Assembly: GCF_024713945.1 (NCBI RefSeq)
Contig: NC_134678.1
Location: 124,001-188,000 of the forward strand
Direction: 5' to 3'
DNA from: Dermatophagoides farinae
Taxonomy: Eukaryota; Arthropoda; Arachnida; Sarcoptiformes; Pyroglyphidae
Length of the DNA stretch: 64,000 nucleotides
Below the pieces are notes generated by a model. That model was not told the DNA's origin, ran no database searches, and saw nothing but the letters and a program-made list of their open reading frames with translations. The position numbers were made by a program, and so were the translations under genes. Position 1 is the stretch's first letter. Every line of letters starts with the position of its first letter. Positions 1 to 11,127 of this stretch are shown piece after piece.

Positions 1-70
1 AATCAAAATTTGTTCAATTAATGACAAGGAATAATTTTTCATTTTTCATCATCATCACCATCACTTTTCA

Positions 71-1115
71 GGTATAAAGGATTCAAAAAAGATTGTCCAA
101 ATGGACAGCTGACCGAACAGGTGAAGAAGCAGATTTTTTTTTTTAAATCTGAATTATAACTATTAATCGTTATTGTCATTATTGTGATGAAATAATTAGG
201 GATTCTTACGGATATATAAGCAATTTTTTCCACATGGAGATCCATCGAAATTTGCCTCACTTGTATTTCGTGTATTTGATGAGAATAAAGTAAGTGTTGG
301 ATGGTGATTATCAATCATCATTTAGTGTAATGATGATTTGATTTGATAATTTCATCTCCTTTTTTTAATATTTGATGACACTCGATCATCATTAAATAAT
401 CATTTTGTAATACGAAAAACAAAACAAAAGGATGGCTCAATCGAATTTGAAGAATTTATCAAAGCATTATCGGTTACGTCAAGAGGAAATCTGGAAGAGA
501 AATTAGTTTGTAAGTTGTGATAATTCAAATGATCAAATGATCAAATGATCAAATGATTGATTGATTGGTCTATTTCACAATGGTAAACCATTAATTTTAG
601 GGGCGTTCAAATTATACGATGTTGACAATGATGGATATATAACAAGAGAAGAGATGTATAATATTGTCGATGCTATATATCAAATGTTGGGCAATCAAGC
701 AAAAATATCGGATGAAGAGGATGAGAACCCTAAAGAACGTGTAGATCGTATATTTGAACAGCTTGATAAGGTAATGATAATTTTCACTTTCAAATTCATT
801 CATTCAGTTAGTCAGTCAGTTAAACACAATGGGAAAAAAAACAGATAAAATCTAATTCAATTTACACACACAGACACTCACTGGAAACAATGCTTAGTGA
901 AAGTGTATGATGAGGAATGATGCATTCTTTTTTGTTCGAAAGCATTGAACATGAAAAATAAAGTTAATGAATTTTTTTCTATTTTTTTTCAAAAAAATCG
1001 TCTTTCAATCAATTTTTTTCAGAATCAGGATAATAAGCTTACGCTTGAAGAATTTAAAGAAGGCTCAAAACAAGATCCAAAGATTGTGCAGGCACTTTCA
1101 CTATATGCTCCTTAG
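71..1115 (+). CDS. NCS-1: Neuronal calcium sensor 1 / frequenin, 3' part
   Basis: Calcium-binding EF-hand protein of the recoverin/frequenin family, which tunes neurotransmission and binds PI4-kinase and ion channels at membranes (family knowledge). Exons read at 71-120, 200-289, 431-509, 601-770 and 1023-1115, all with GT/AG boundaries and consistent phases. The first exon begins with the last base of a Trp codon, so the myristoylated N-terminus lies left of the window. Visible in order: the degenerate EF1 loop ([11 protein letters not shown]), EF2 ([12 protein letters not shown]), EF3 ([12 protein letters not shown]) and EF4 ([12 protein letters not shown]). The C-terminus ends VQALSLYAP, where vertebrates have ALSLGG or similar. 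The family is about 190 residues long, so only about 30 are missing. Conservation is very high, so identity is secure; only the exon edges are hand-read. Intron 3 (510-600) carries a short tandem of the ATGATCAA unit. Confidence 0.94.
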
Positions 1116-1845
1116 CATCAACAACAAACATCCTTATCCCCTGAAGAAAATTGGTTTGGTTCCGTTTTTTTTTCGTTCACTCTTCATCGTCATCATTTTT
1201 GGCTATCAAAATGTATTTCATCATGATTCATTTCATTGCTAAACGAAAAAGAAGAAGCGGATATTTATTGGAAAAATGTTTAGCAAAACGTTGTTGATGT
1301 TGTTGTACAGTTAAATTCACAATCAAAATTTTTTCTCACCACTCACTGATGCTTTATAGTGCACACACTGCTATCTGAATTTAGATCTTTATATAAAAAG
1401 CGAAAACTTGCATTTTTTTTTCTTCATCTCTTCATTCTCCAAGGTTTTTGAATATTGTGTCTTGATCTTCATCATTCTTGTCAACACTATTTACACTATT
1501 TATAAATAAAAAAAAATATAATATTAATTCACATCCCATAAAAAAACAAATAAAACTTAATACACATCATCAATCAATTTTATGCATTATAATATCAATT
1601 CAAATCAATCACACACGCACACACAGACAAACAAATGGAAAATTTGTATGCAAACAGTTCCCAAACAGAAAAAAATTCTTTCTTAATCACTCATCATTTT
1701 ACTGTCAAATATTAAAAAGTGAATTTTTTTTTTTGGAAAAAATCAATGATTCACCAATCAATCAAAAATTTATTTTGTCCCAATCATTTTTTTGTAAACA
1801 AATTGCTGAAACAGAAATAATGTGAAAATGAATCTTGCCTGGAAT

Positions 1846-1860
1846 AATAAAAGCAATAAA
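1846..1860 (+). promoter_or_regulatory. Poly(A) signals of NCS-1
   Basis: Two AATAAA hexamers (1846-1851 and 1855-1860) are followed within ten bases by a TG repeat (about 1869-1884). This is the usual hexamer plus downstream GU-rich arrangement. It implies a 3' UTR of roughly 750 bases after the stop at 1113-1115. Confidence 0.6.
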
Positions 1861-1886
1861 TAAAATCCGTGTGTGTGTGTGTGTGG

Positions 1887-3710
1887 AAAACAATGTGTTA
1901 TAATTTCATTTAAAAAGCTATTTCAACAAATACAACCATCATGATCATGATAATAATCATCAATTATTAATGAATATATAGTAGCCTGTGTTATATAAAT
2001 ATAAATATAAATACTATACTATTATTACATTTGAATTGATACGATTTATTTACAAAATAGGAGATTCCCGGGTTATTTTGTAGATCATTATCCGGAAACT
2101 ATTGTTGTTGTTCGTGTCAATAACAATGGTGAATGAGAATGAAAAGAAAAGAAAAGAAAGGAGAAAAAACATTGAATGAACGTGTGTGTTCAACACACAC
2201 ACATCAATTTTCTAAGTGTGTCTATAGACCAAACAATCGAGAACCGAATCTCTAAATGATGATTATCGTGGTGAACTTACTGCTATATTAGACGATCACA
2301 AAATACAACAACTACTAAACATTCATATTACATCTTTAGATGTTGTTAGGAAAAAAAATTTGATTCGCTTCTTGTTCAACAATGGAGAGAGAAAGAGAGA
2401 GAGAGAGAGTGACTATTGAATCGAATAATAATAACCAACAACAACAACAACAGCAGCAGCAATGACAATGGGAAAAAAAAGTAAAACTTACCCGACAAAC
2501 GTTGAATGTTTGCTGTTGTTGTTGTTGTTGTTGTCGGCTGTGTTCTATTAAATGACATTTTTATTTGATATGTTGTTGTCGATGATGATAATACCAGAAC
2601 AACACGGCAAAACACAAACACAATTGTGAATTTGATCCATGAATTTTATTTTCTTTTTTATTTAGTTTCGTTTAGTCAAAAGATGAGAATCGAAAAAATT
2701 CTTTAAGGACAACAAAAACTGATCAAAATACCACACACACACACATATTTGTTTAGTAGTGTAGTTTCTTGTATTTGAGAAAATAATAAAATCGTAAATC
2801 TAATCGTAGAATATTCTTTGTTTGTCTCTCCATGAATGAGAGAATTCCAATAAAAAAAAGTAGACGGTAAAACATTATTATTCGGTGAGAATAAAAGAAA
2901 ATGAAGAATAAAGTATGCAAAAAACAAAACAAAACAAAACAAAACTTATTAAGCATTGTTGCCGAAGAATCGAAAATCTTATTGGAAACGAATCGAATCG
3001 AATAAAAATAATGAACACTAGAATTCAAATAAAATAAAAACACACGAATAGTGAAATGGAAATCATCGTTGTCGTCGTCGTCGTCGTCGACAATAAGGAT
3101 AATAAAAAAGTAAATAACAATCAAACAAACAAACAACAGCAACAACAACAACAAAAATAAAAAGATCAAAACGAAACGATAAAATAAAATTGGACCAAGT
3201 ATTTTCTGGCGGTTTTTTACTATCATCTGCTATGTTGTCATATTATATTCTATGGAAAGGAAAAAATAGAATGTTCGAAATCGATAGAATCGATTATTTG
3301 CTACTCATGGTCGATTCTATGGATGATTAACTTTTTTTTAAAAATCAATTTACCAATATTTTTCTTATTTTATAATTGTAATTATAAATTAAATAAATTA
3401 AATGAAACGATAAACGAAATTCTGTGTAGTCACATAGTGTTCATATTCTGTTCTATCTGTTTTATTTTTATAAACTCTTAATAGACATATCGAATAATAA
3501 TAAATGACAGGGCGAGAGATGGTTACTCCTTTCCAAAAAAAAAAAAAAAAAACATTGGGTGTGTGTGTATGAATGTTTGAATAAAAAATTGAACATGGCA
3601 TTTATTATTGGAACCATCATCATCATCATCATCATCATTTTTTTCATGAAGAATCCAGAACAATGAAAAGAAAAAAGACATGTTTCAGTATGTTCTTGTG
3701 TGTTGAACCA
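1887..3710. other. Low-complexity spacer, no confident gene
   Basis: The stretch is dominated by CAA/CAG, TTG, CA, AACAA and GTC microsatellites. Several open frames up to 157 codons exist but are made of these repeats and are rejected. Two bits are less repetitive. One is an open plus-strand stretch at 2228-2419 preceded by an acceptor-like AG. The other is a minus-strand ATG at 2556-2558 followed by a strong GTAAGT donor beginning at 2491. Neither could be joined into a convincing gene. Confidence 0.5.
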
Positions 3711-4204
3711 TTAAAGACAAAAAAGTCCAAAAAATGGACTAACCAGAAACAAAAAAGAAAAGAAAAAGATTGTAACGACGTTGCCGATGACATTGAAAAT
3801 CTGAAAAAAATTTCCTGCATTAAATATTCCACATACTAGATTTTTTTCTCGGCGTCGTTGTCGTTGTCGTGCATTCTGATTACATGCATATGAGATGAAC
3901 CCACAAAAATGTTTCGATGGACTATGGCTGCTGGTGATTAATGACACACTTGCACACATACACACACACAGACATTTTGCACCAAGCTTATATCATATGT
4001 AATACATGGAGAAGTGAATTCTTGGGATAATGTATGTCATTTCTCCAAGACAGCAACAATCCAGCCGTTCATCTAAGAAGCAATGAATGAATGTGAATGA
4101 ATAAAAAAAACAATCCTCTAATGTTTCATGTTATAATGGCCTAATAAAAACTTACAGTTGATTTCCGGCCAAAATCGACACACACAAGAATATACCATGG
4201 CCAT
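3711..4204 (-). CDS. Speculative three-exon small gene, unknown product
   Basis: I do not recognise this product. On the minus strand an ATG at 4204 opens a 49-base exon (4204-4156) ending at a consensus GTAAGT donor. An 83-base intron leads to a 67-base exon (4072-4006). A 75-base intron then leads to a last exon (3930-3711). The phases agree and the total is 336 bases, 111 residues plus stop. The N-terminal part is cysteine-rich (YSCVCRF, LDCCCLGE), the middle is basic (RQRQRRREK), and the C-terminus is a hydrophobic stretch (about residues 87-111) that could be a tail anchor. Against it: the second donor (GTATTA) is weak, the last exon is T-rich, and exons were chosen by eye, so chance assembly is quite possible. 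It lies about 330 bases upstream of NUP188 on the opposite strand. Confidence 0.2.
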
Positions 4205-4538
4205 AACAATTATATTTGTTTTTGTTGTAACCAATTGTGAGCAATTTTTTTCAGGATGACAATCAAATTAAATTCTTTGTATGGCAAAGCAGAGGGGCGC
4301 ATTCATTTTTTATTTTTTTTTGATTATTTAAAAACACATACGGTACCACGGTGAGTGAGTGAGTTGACATTCATCGATAACAATATTTCACTATTGAGAC
4401 AGAATTTCCGGGATTCTTTATTTTTCGATGATTTTGCTCCAACACACAATCGATTGTTTCACAAGTATCGATAGTTGTCATGTGTTCGAATTTGGGTTGT
4501 GCATGTGAGTTTTTTTGAATTTTTGAAAATTTCCAATC

Positions 4539-7500
4539 ATGAATTCGAATAATCATTCATCGGAAGATTTACCAAGGTATTTCATTTGTATTACTATTTT
4601 GAATAATCATTTTCTAATTGTTTATTGTTGGTAAAGATCGATGAAAAATTTATGGACACTATTATCCGGTTCGTTGAATTTAAAATCACTTCAATTCATA
4701 GCAGATGAATTGGAATCGAATCAAAAACAATTGATTGAAGGTGTTCTATACTATCGACCACATGATGTCAATGTTGATTCAATGTCAAAGATAATGGAAA
4801 TGAAAAATACAATGGTGAATGCTTCGTTCCTTTACAATCTAAGCGTTCTACTCGACCTGAATGCTCGACAATGTTGTGATCTGATTCAATCATATTTGCT
4901 TTATGAATTCGATGGTACACCCGAAATGGCCCGAACATTATTTGCCAATGAAAAACAGAGGAAAAGATTGTTTGAAAATCTTTGGAATTATTATTATTCA
5001 GAACGAATTTTCGGCCTTTTCTGCCTGAAACAAATACTCAGCAATTGGAAAGAAAGTGAACATGTTTATGCGAAAATATTTCAAGATTTTCTCAAACATA
5101 TCAATACAGACGAACAAATATCCACAAAATTGATGGCACAATTGAAACATTTGATACACGTTCATGAGAAACCACGACAATCAAAAATTCAACATTTTTT
5201 AAGCGAAAAAAATTCCGATGATCTCACCATCAACATACGAAAAGAAGAGATTCAAGTACTACAATTGCTTCTTTTGTATTATAAAAATTTCGTACCAACC
5301 GCTGAAGATGTTTTGGATATATTGAAATGTTTTCATGAAACAGGTTTCGAAACATCAAATCATAATCATAGTAATCGCCTACCGCAAATAAAAAGTTTAG
5401 GTCAATTTTGTGGTTTTCTTAAAACCATTTTGATTGTTGAATTTCTGGATCCAAATGGTCTTCGAAAATGTCAAAACGATGATGTTGAACATTATCTTTT
5501 TCGTGGTGAAAATGAAGCCGTAATTCGACAGATTTTTTCGATAATTATCAATCTAAATAGCACAGCACAAGAACATTCGCTTTTATTTTTCACCTGGACA
5601 ATCATCAATCAATTCTGTTCAATAGACAATAATCAAGATCAAGATGTAATCGAACGTTTAGGAAATAATGCATTACAATTGAAGATATTCAAATATATTG
5701 AATCCTGTGTTTCGTGTCTGGAACCGATGGATCTGTTGAAGAAAAGCTCTGTCCATAATTTGATTTATGAAATTATCGGTAATCTATTAGAAGTAACGTT
5801 CTCTGTATTTGATTTTGAAAAATTTATCCACAATGATACGACACTCACACAGTTGCTAATTCATCTATTCACAAGTGATGTGATCGCTCGAATTTTATTC
5901 GATTCCGGTCTAACCACTGGATTGGGATTATCATTGCGATATGCATTGAATCTGTTTCCACATCGGACACATCTATTGCTGAGCTTATTGAATTCATTGG
6001 CCCAAACAAACATGTGTCGAAATTTATTCGAACAATTATCAATAATCAATACATTGACTTCATTCACTGAATCATTTGATTCGTTGGATATCAATGACTA
6101 TTATACATCACAAACAGATTCAGTGGCTTGTATTGTATTGTACAATGATCGATATTTATACAATGATCATCAATTGAAATTGGTGAAAGGTTCCCGTGGC
6201 ACTATTCATTATTATGAAGGCTGTCGTCTAATTCAATGGAATGATCTAATGATGGACGGATGGAAAATTCTTTATAGACGATTGAAATATCTGATAAATC
6301 AAATCAAACAAGGTCATATGTATTCAACCATAAATGATGAAGTTATATTGAATGAAATCAGTAAACTGGCGCTTATTTGTTCAGAATTGATCGTACATAA
6401 TTCACATTCGAATATCACATTTTTCGAACCAATTGTTAGATTATTGCTTGAATTATTTAAATTGATTGTATCAGTAGATCAGACAACCATTCGTTTGTTT
6501 GTGGCTTCCATAATCAAATTATGTGTTGAAATGATGCGTCAGAATTTTATGGATGAAAAAGAAATCTGGTCAACATTGACTGATAAACGTTTCTTTCCAT
6601 ACATGATTGGATTTTGCAATCAATTCAATGAAATATTAACTGGAACCGATACGAATATTTCAACATTGGGATACATTCTCGCCACCGATGAATTCATTAA
6701 AGGCAATTATGAATTGACAATATCGTTTCTTTCATTGATGACATATATGATCGAAAATGATGAATATCATCACGATAATTCCATAATTGCTTCATTCATG
6801 TTCATTGTGAATGATATTTTTCCATCCTATAAATTATGGAATTATCGCCGAGAAAATGATGCACATCGTATCGGTCGAATGTGTATACAGATTTTTCATC
6901 ATATTATCAATCGTGTACGACGTAAAATGGCCAATGAATTGATAATGATTGAAAAAATCTGTATCATACGATTGATGGAAGGCCAAGCTGCCGAACAATT
7001 ATTGACAATCATTAAAAGTGGCGAAGAAATTGTGAAAGAAAGAATTGTCAATTCAGGCAATGAATTACTACTGGAAGTGGATGATCAAATTGTCAGTATT
7101 CGTACATCGATATTAATATTAAGCCATCTATTGGAAATGTATTCCGAAGTGACGAAATTGTCATCGCTTAAAGATAAATCTGTTATCGAGAAAATCATTT
7201 TCTCATCAACCAACAATGCCAAACCGAATATGTTGTTGATATTTACACATTTCATTTGTCAAAAGTATGACATTTATCTGGCCATCAATGCATTACAATT
7301 GATTAATCAGTTAGCATTCAAATTCCCAATGTCAATGTTGGCATGTTTTGGCTCACACACCGAATTTATTCGTGATCATTTCCTATTTCGATTGGAAACA
7401 GTAACCGAAGATATCAATTTCAAGATTGCAATGTTGAATTTCCTATCCACATGTGTTGAATATCAACCTGGTTTGGTGGAAATGTTTTTGAATGTTTCCA

Positions 7501-9737
7501 CTGCCACCACCAATAATAATAGCATTCTAAACTCAATCATCGAGATTTTAGAGGAAAAGATGAATGGCCAATATCATTGTCCATATGAATTTCATCATGC
7601 ATCATTACAATTTGTGGTGAAATTCTGGTTGAAACCCAATATAATGGCTATGAATAAATTGAAAAATAATGATAAATTCTGGATATTGGTCACATTTCCA
7701 TTGTTTAATGATCAACGGAATATCGATAACTCATTATGTAGTTTTGTATTGAAAATATTATCACGTGAAATTCATTTTACTAAATTACTTGAAAAAACTG
7801 ATGTTAGCATCAATCTAACCAACATATTCGATGATATGATTGACAAAAATGTTATTGCAAATTTTTCCGCGCACATTCGTCATCAATTGAGCGACAGTAA
7901 TTTATGGACAGCAGATTTTATCAATTTTATTGATGGTTGGAGAGATTTCTTAGCGTCATGGACTAAATTCATTCTGACTCGTGATTCAACTTGCGTGATC
8001 AAAATGCTCATCAAAGATATATTGGAATACGTTTCAATATTGATCGATACCGATATCATTGAAAAAAAGACAAACAAATTGATCAATAAATTTTCAAATC
8101 TTCTGCTGATAATTACATCGGATAATCAACAATTTGAAAAAGCCATTTTAAATGATAGTGAAGAATATATGAAAATTGTGACTGAAATTTTCAACAAAAT
8201 TGTCATACATAAAGAATCCATTTCATTCAATTCACAAATTTCACTCGGTGTTTTTCTCATCAAATTGATCGATGAACGACGATCAATATCATCACCGCAA
8301 GATCAGGAATTATTCTATTCAATTGTTGAATTATTGAACAATTCATTTCGATTAATGGCCAAACAATTGAATAGTGATTTGCAGCCAGTGAATTTAAATC
8401 TTGAAAAACGATTAATTCATGTCAATCTTTCCATCATAATCGTAATGTTTCAACGATGTTCGAAAATGAATATTCGTTATCTGAAAATATTGCGGCATTT
8501 TGGCACCAGTGAACAAATACTGAATATGCTCATCTATTTTCTTCGTAAACGTATCCATTTGGATTTAGCTCAGAATATTGCACCATATTTTGTTGTTATA
8601 TCACATTCATCGGATGGTGCCAGTCTTTTGAATGCATTGAATTTAGTGAATCAAATGTCGGTGAATTTTTCATTGACTACTAACACCATAGCAGGAATCG
8701 ACGATAGAATGAATGATTCAGATTTCATACATGATATTGCTATATTCTCACAAATTGTACGAACCGTAAACAATATGATCATTCATTTGCGACATCATTT
8801 CAGCGAAACTTGTGTATCATTCATTGCCATCTATCTGGACACCATACGTGAGATTTTTGCTGCTTTTCGTAAACAACCTAAATTGAAAATCATACGACTT
8901 GTGTTGCTTATATTGGAATTGTGTTCTTCCACTTCGAAATATGTGAAAATATGGCAAAACAATCATGCAATTTCATTCAAAATTATAACCGAAGAAATAC
9001 TATTGTCCAGTAATATGATGGTCGCTTTTCTGCTTCGTCCTACACTTGTATTGAAAACTTTCATGGAAGAATATAAACAGAGTAATGGCCATGATGCACT
9101 GCAAAATATGATGATACTGATGCTGTTGGAATCGATGAAATTTTTGATCGATGTTTCACCCGGACTTTTGGAATTGTTTGCCAATGAAGCGATCAATGAT
9201 GAAGAAGCGAAATATAATAATTTACTTATATCGACCAATTTTTCCTTTCCAAATGTTGATTCAAACGATATTCTAACATTCGGTTCATTGGCCAATCTAA
9301 TCAATTTCCTCATCAAACAAGAAAAGGATGGGAAAAGAATCGGAGTAGCCGATGACAATTGCCAATTACAAATTTCACTTTTAGAATTGTCATTAGTATT
9401 GTTTTTCACACAGTCATTGATTGCAAAAAATTCGCTGAAAATGATTCCAAGTGATGAACAAAGATTTTTCCATGAAATCCACAATGAATTGGTTCGTATG
9501 ATGAATGTGAATGTTTTTCAATAATAATCATTACTTTTTTATTTTTAGAATACATTCAAATCAAATCTAAAAACTCATCATCACCCACGTAAACAAACAT
9601 CATCGTCGACAATGTTGAAAATGACATCACCAATGATGAAACCTGTGCCACCATCCAGTATCCATCATCTATCCGAACGTCCTTTTATCAAAATGATGTT
9701 GAATATGGTGGAAAATATTTTACACAAATCCAATTAA
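4539..9737 (+). CDS. NUP188: Nucleoporin NUP188
   Basis: Large alpha-solenoid scaffold nucleoporin of the inner ring of the nuclear pore; the partner of NUP93 (family knowledge). The N-terminus LWTLLSG...LIEGVLYYRP matches the vertebrate LWTILLG...LLEGLSYYKP. A short first exon (4539-4576, ATG at 4539) is joined through a 60-base intron to the long exon 4637-9506, giving MNSNNHSSEDLPR before SMKNLW. The long exon's own frame ends at 9524. A GTGAAT donor at 9507 and a TTTTTAG acceptor before 9549 would instead splice out 42 bases and add a 62-codon last exon ending at 9737. The resulting 1,698 residues compares well with about 1,750 in human. The last exon is Ser/Pro/Thr-rich, then amphipathic. 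The family is clear; the 3' splice is less sure. No internal introns are needed in 4.87 kb. Confidence 0.92.
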
Positions 9738-9754
9738 TTGATTCGATAATTGAT

Positions 9755-9760
9755 AATAAA
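9755..9760 (+). promoter_or_regulatory. Poly(A) signal of NUP188
   Basis: AATAAA lies 18 bases after the proposed second stop (9735-9737), which favours the model with the extra last exon. The CDK5 start codon follows only about 180 bases later. Confidence 0.5.
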
Positions 9761-9937
9761 AGAAAAAAATTTATTCATTTTTTTCAAAAAGTCGATTACG
9801 TACTCTATGAATTTTTCATACTGTCAAAACAAAATTTTCACTCTCATCGTTCGATTTTTTATATGTAAAATGGATAAAATTTGTTTCAAAAAGATGATCA
9901 GTCAATTCAATTAACATCTCAAAATCATTCAAGAAGA

Positions 9938-10978
9938 ATGCAAAAATATGAAAAACTAGAGAAAATTGGTGAAGGTACTTATGGTACAGTGTTTAAGGGT
10001 AAAAATCGTGAAACCGGTGAAATAGTTGCATTGAAACGTGTACGTTTAGATGATGATGATGAAGGCGTACCATCATCGGCATTACGAGAAATATGTCTAC
10101 TCAAAGAATTGGAACATCGAAATATTGTCCGGTATGTTGATTGTCCACCAAACTATTGTAAATTGTAATCATTTTCTCCACAAACAAAAAACCAAAAGGC
10201 TTTATGATGTTCTGCATAGCGAAAAGAAATTGACACTTGTTTTCGAACATTGTGACCAAGATCTAAAGAAATATTTCGACAGTTTAAATGGTGAAATCGA
10301 TCCGGATGTTGTCAAAAGTTTTATGTTTCAATTACTGCGTGGATTGGAATTTTGTCACAGGTTTGTCATTTATTATTGAATTTGGAAAAATTTTTAATAA
10401 TCAAATCCTTTTCATACACACACACACACACCCACAGTCACAATGTATTACATCGAGATTTGAAACCACAGAATCTATTGATCAATAAAAATGGTGAACT
10501 AAAATTGGCCGATTTTGGTCTGGCACGTGCATTCGGTATACCGGTTCGTTGTTTTTCGGCCGAAGTTGTTACGCTTTGGTATCGACCACCAGATGTTCTT
10601 TTTGGTGCCAAATTGTATACCACTTCTATTGATTGTTGGTCAGCTGGTTGTATATTTGCCGAATTAGCTAATGCTGGACGACCATTATTTCCTGGAAGCG
10701 ATGTTGATGATCAATTGAAACGAATATTTAAATTACTAGGCACACCTACCGAAGATACATGGCCCGGTGTATCACAGTTACCGGATTTTAAAATTTTCCC
10801 CTATTATCAGCCGACGGCAAATTTTATGCAAGTTGTACCGAAATTAAATACAAAAGGACGTGATCTATTACAGAAATTGCTGGTCTGCAATCCATCACAA
10901 CGAATGTCGGCAAAAGATGCAATGAATCATTCATATTTTATTGATTTACCATCATCCATACGAAACAATAGCAGCTAG
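9938..10978 (+). CDS. CDK5: Cyclin-dependent kinase 5
   Basis: Proline-directed Ser/Thr kinase activated by p35/p39, acting in neurons on cytoskeleton and synapse (family knowledge). Exons 9938-10131, 10199-10360 and 10438-10978 join in phase to give 298 residues (human 292). Visible: Gly loop GEGTYG (11-16), ATP lysine in VALKRV (K33), the PSSALRE cyclin-box helix (45-51), HRDLKPQN (D126), DFG (144-146), and the activation-loop segment [15 protein letters not shown] with S159. Position 158 is Phe where vertebrates have Tyr. I chose the ATG at 9938 because it gives the family-standard [13 protein letters not shown] start. An in-frame upstream ATG at 9881 would add 19 unconserved residues. Intron 2 contains a CA repeat just before its acceptor. 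It runs in the same direction as NUP188 and converges on CCT4. Confidence 0.96.
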
Positions 10979-11003
10979 TCAGTCATCATATACATATAGA
11001 TTA

Positions 11004-11009
11004 TTTATT
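11004..11009 (-). promoter_or_regulatory. Poly(A) signal of CCT4
   Basis: TTTATT on the plus strand gives AATAAA on the minus strand, about 119 bases after the CCT4 stop. It lies inside the CDK5 3' UTR. An ATTAAA variant at 11042-11037 is a nearer alternative. Confidence 0.45.
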
Positions 11010-11039
11010 ATGAAAAATTTTGCATTTTTTCAATTTTTT

Positions 11040-11045
11040 AATAAA
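11040..11045 (+). promoter_or_regulatory. Poly(A) signal of CDK5
   Basis: AATAAA lies 62 bases after the CDK5 stop, and a TTTTGTAT stretch follows it. It sits within the 149-base gap between the convergent CDK5 and CCT4 stop codons. Confidence 0.55.
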
Positions 11046-11127
11046 TTTTGTATCAATTCAAAATCATTTGCATACAAAGGTATTTGAATAATAATTTCAT
11101 TTCATTTCAATTCAATTCAATTGTCAA

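Noticed and set aside
2753-3226. 157-codon minus-strand open frame
   Set aside because: It is made of TTG/CAA, GTC and T-rich repeats giving Phe/Leu/Asp runs. No splice or homology support.
4005-4045. Imperfect 10-bp hairpin GGAGAAGTGA / TCATTTCTCC as a microRNA precursor
   Set aside because: Too short, with a 19-base loop, and no match to conserved arthropod microRNA seeds that I recall.
8963-9484. 173-codon antisense frame over NUP188
   Set aside because: A shadow of the NUP188 coding frame; no independent features.
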